A stretch of DNA of 24,076 nucleotides from UPXZ01 sp018055865 (GTDB lineage Bacteria > Bacteroidota > Bacteroidia > Bacteroidales > Paludibacteraceae): the NCBI GenBank assembly GCA_964292695.1, contig CAXYWB010000030.1, positions 1 to 24,076 of the forward strand, in the 5' to 3' direction. Each line of letters starts with the position of its first letter. The stretch's first letter is position 1. The notes beneath the pieces are model-generated. The model was not told where the DNA came from, searched no databases, and saw nothing but the letters and a program-made list of their open reading frames with translations. Both the position numbers and the translations under genes were made by a program. Positions 23,243-24,076 of the stretch are shown here, piece by piece.

Positions 23243-24076
23243 TTATTCAACTATTTTCACTGCCTGAATAGGCATTGTTGAGGGGAGTAACCCGGTGCGC
23301 TTGATGATACGCTGACCCTTATCGCCCACAATAAAACGGGTAAATCCTTTGGGTAATTCGCCCCTAGGGTCATTCAGAAGCACATAAATGGCGCGCCTGA
23401 AAGGATATTCAGCATTGTACAGGTAATATTGTAAAGGTTGTACACTATTTGTTGCAACAGCGTTATCTTCATAAGAAACCTTCATTACACGCACTTTATT
23501 AGTAAAATCAACGACTATTGAATCATTCATATCGCTGATATGGTTGACTCCAATCAAGCCCAGTGCATTTGGAACTTTTGCCACATGTTCCACCACTTCC
23601 TGATTCAGCTCAAGAGCACTCAAACTGCGCGACAAAGGTTTGTCACGGCAGATAGAATCATTTGCATAACGTACTATGCTTGAGTTTGTATTGTCGAATA
23701 CAACCTGAATTTTACCCATTTTTGACGCCGGATAAATCTGATTCCATTGAGTCACTTCTCCTGTAAGAATGCGTTTTACGTCCTTTACGCTTATTACAGA
23801 GTCTTTGTTCGAAGGGTTTGTAATAATAGCTACTCCGTCAATAGCTATTCGGATAGCTTCGGGTTGAAATGTCTTTTCATGAAAATAGCTAAGTTCTGCT
23901 TGTGTAAATTTTCGGGCTGTCACTGCAAAACGAACGCTGTCTTTTTTCAGTAGTTCAACTGCTTCTTGCTCAGAAGTATAGATTGGTTCAATTTTAACAG
24001 GATGCAGCGCTTCGTATACATCAATTTCGTTCTGAATCACGTTCTGAACAGTCTGATCAACAGCTATTTTGATGTA
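23243..24076 (-). CDS. PstS-like periplasmic substrate-binding protein, 5' end beyond window
   Basis: At least 277 residues; the frame is open to the window edge (YIKIAVDQTVQNVIQNEIDVYEALHP), so the signal peptide and true start are missing and the GTG at 24040 is internal. Visible parts fit the PstS-like binding fold: FAVTARKFTQAE, IAIDGVAIITNPSN, VKRILTGEVTQWNQIYP, NALGLIGVNHISD and PFRRAIYVLLNDPRGELPKGFTRFIVGDKGQRIIKRTGLLP. No PstABC genes are in view, so a role in phosphate uptake is not shown; a role in a TonB-linked system is only inferred. Confidence 0.9.
   Translation of the reverse strand, partial: YIKIAVDQTVQNVIQNEIDVYEALHPVKIEPIYTSEQEAVELLKKDSVRFAVTARKFTQAELSYFHEKTFQPEAIRIAIDGVAIITNPSNKDSVISVKDVKRILTGEVTQWNQIYPASKMGKIQVVFDNTNSSIVRYANDSICRDKPLSRSLSALELNQEVVEHVAKVPNALGLIGVNHISDMNDSIVVDFTNKVRVMKVSYEDNAVATNSVQPLQYYLYNAEYPFRRAIYVLLNDPRGELPKGFTRFIVGDKGQRIIKRTGLLPSTMPIQAVKIVE

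Overview
The window looks like a chromosomal segment of a Bacteroidota genome, most likely order Bacteroidales. Four things point there. The first large gene ends in a type IX secretion (T9SS) sorting domain. The -33/-7 promoters typical of the phylum (TTTG, then 19-21 bases, then TAnnTTTG) recur upstream of genes and tRNAs. Shine-Dalgarno sequences are weak or absent. Several genes belong to families typical of Bacteroidota: DUF4230, the YkuD_2 type of L,D-transpeptidase, and a PstS-like protein next to a TPR protein. A relative of Paludibacter is possible, but that is only an impression. I see no phage, insertion sequence, CRISPR array or defence island. Gene density and order look like ordinary core genome.

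Layout: 1-51 is the truncated end of a tRNA-Leu gene (minus strand). 280-3555 is a large secreted GH57-type glycosidase with starch-binding modules. 3672-3745 is tRNA-Arg. On the minus strand follow a YugP-type membrane zinc peptidase, purA, a Fur-family regulator that appears to head an operon with purA, and an AlkD-like repair protein. tRNA-His at 7258-7332 opens a plus-strand block: lysC, lysA and a membrane glycosyltransferase. From 11407 the minus strand carries tdh and kbl (threonine breakdown to glycine), a DUF4230 protein, and an unlisted 33-residue membrane microprotein with its own promoter. From 14974 the plus strand carries an L,D-transpeptidase, rarA and a lipoprotein of the endonuclease/exonuclease/phosphatase fold. 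From 17974 to the end everything is on the minus strand: lpxH, a SufT/MIP18-like protein, a hotdog thioesterase, an O-methyltransferase, an M16 peptidase, a secreted TPR protein and a 5'-truncated PstS-like protein.

Gene relationships: LysC and LysA catalyse the first and last steps of lysine synthesis, but a strong intrinsic terminator sits between them, so expression of lysA relative to lysC may be tuned there. Kbl and Tdh form the threonine-to-glycine pathway. The Fur-family regulator probably controls its own promoter together with purA. LpxH (lipid A), the L,D-transpeptidase (peptidoglycan) and the membrane glycosyltransferase are envelope functions. The lipoprotein gene and lpxH run tail to tail and overlap by four bases, leaving no space for a terminator between them.

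I found no convincing new multi-gene system. The most original items are the 33-residue membrane protein at 14527-14628, the lysC/lysA terminator, the repeated elements around the Fur-family promoter, and the weak acceptor stem of tRNA-His. All functions are read from sequence motifs; no database search was run.
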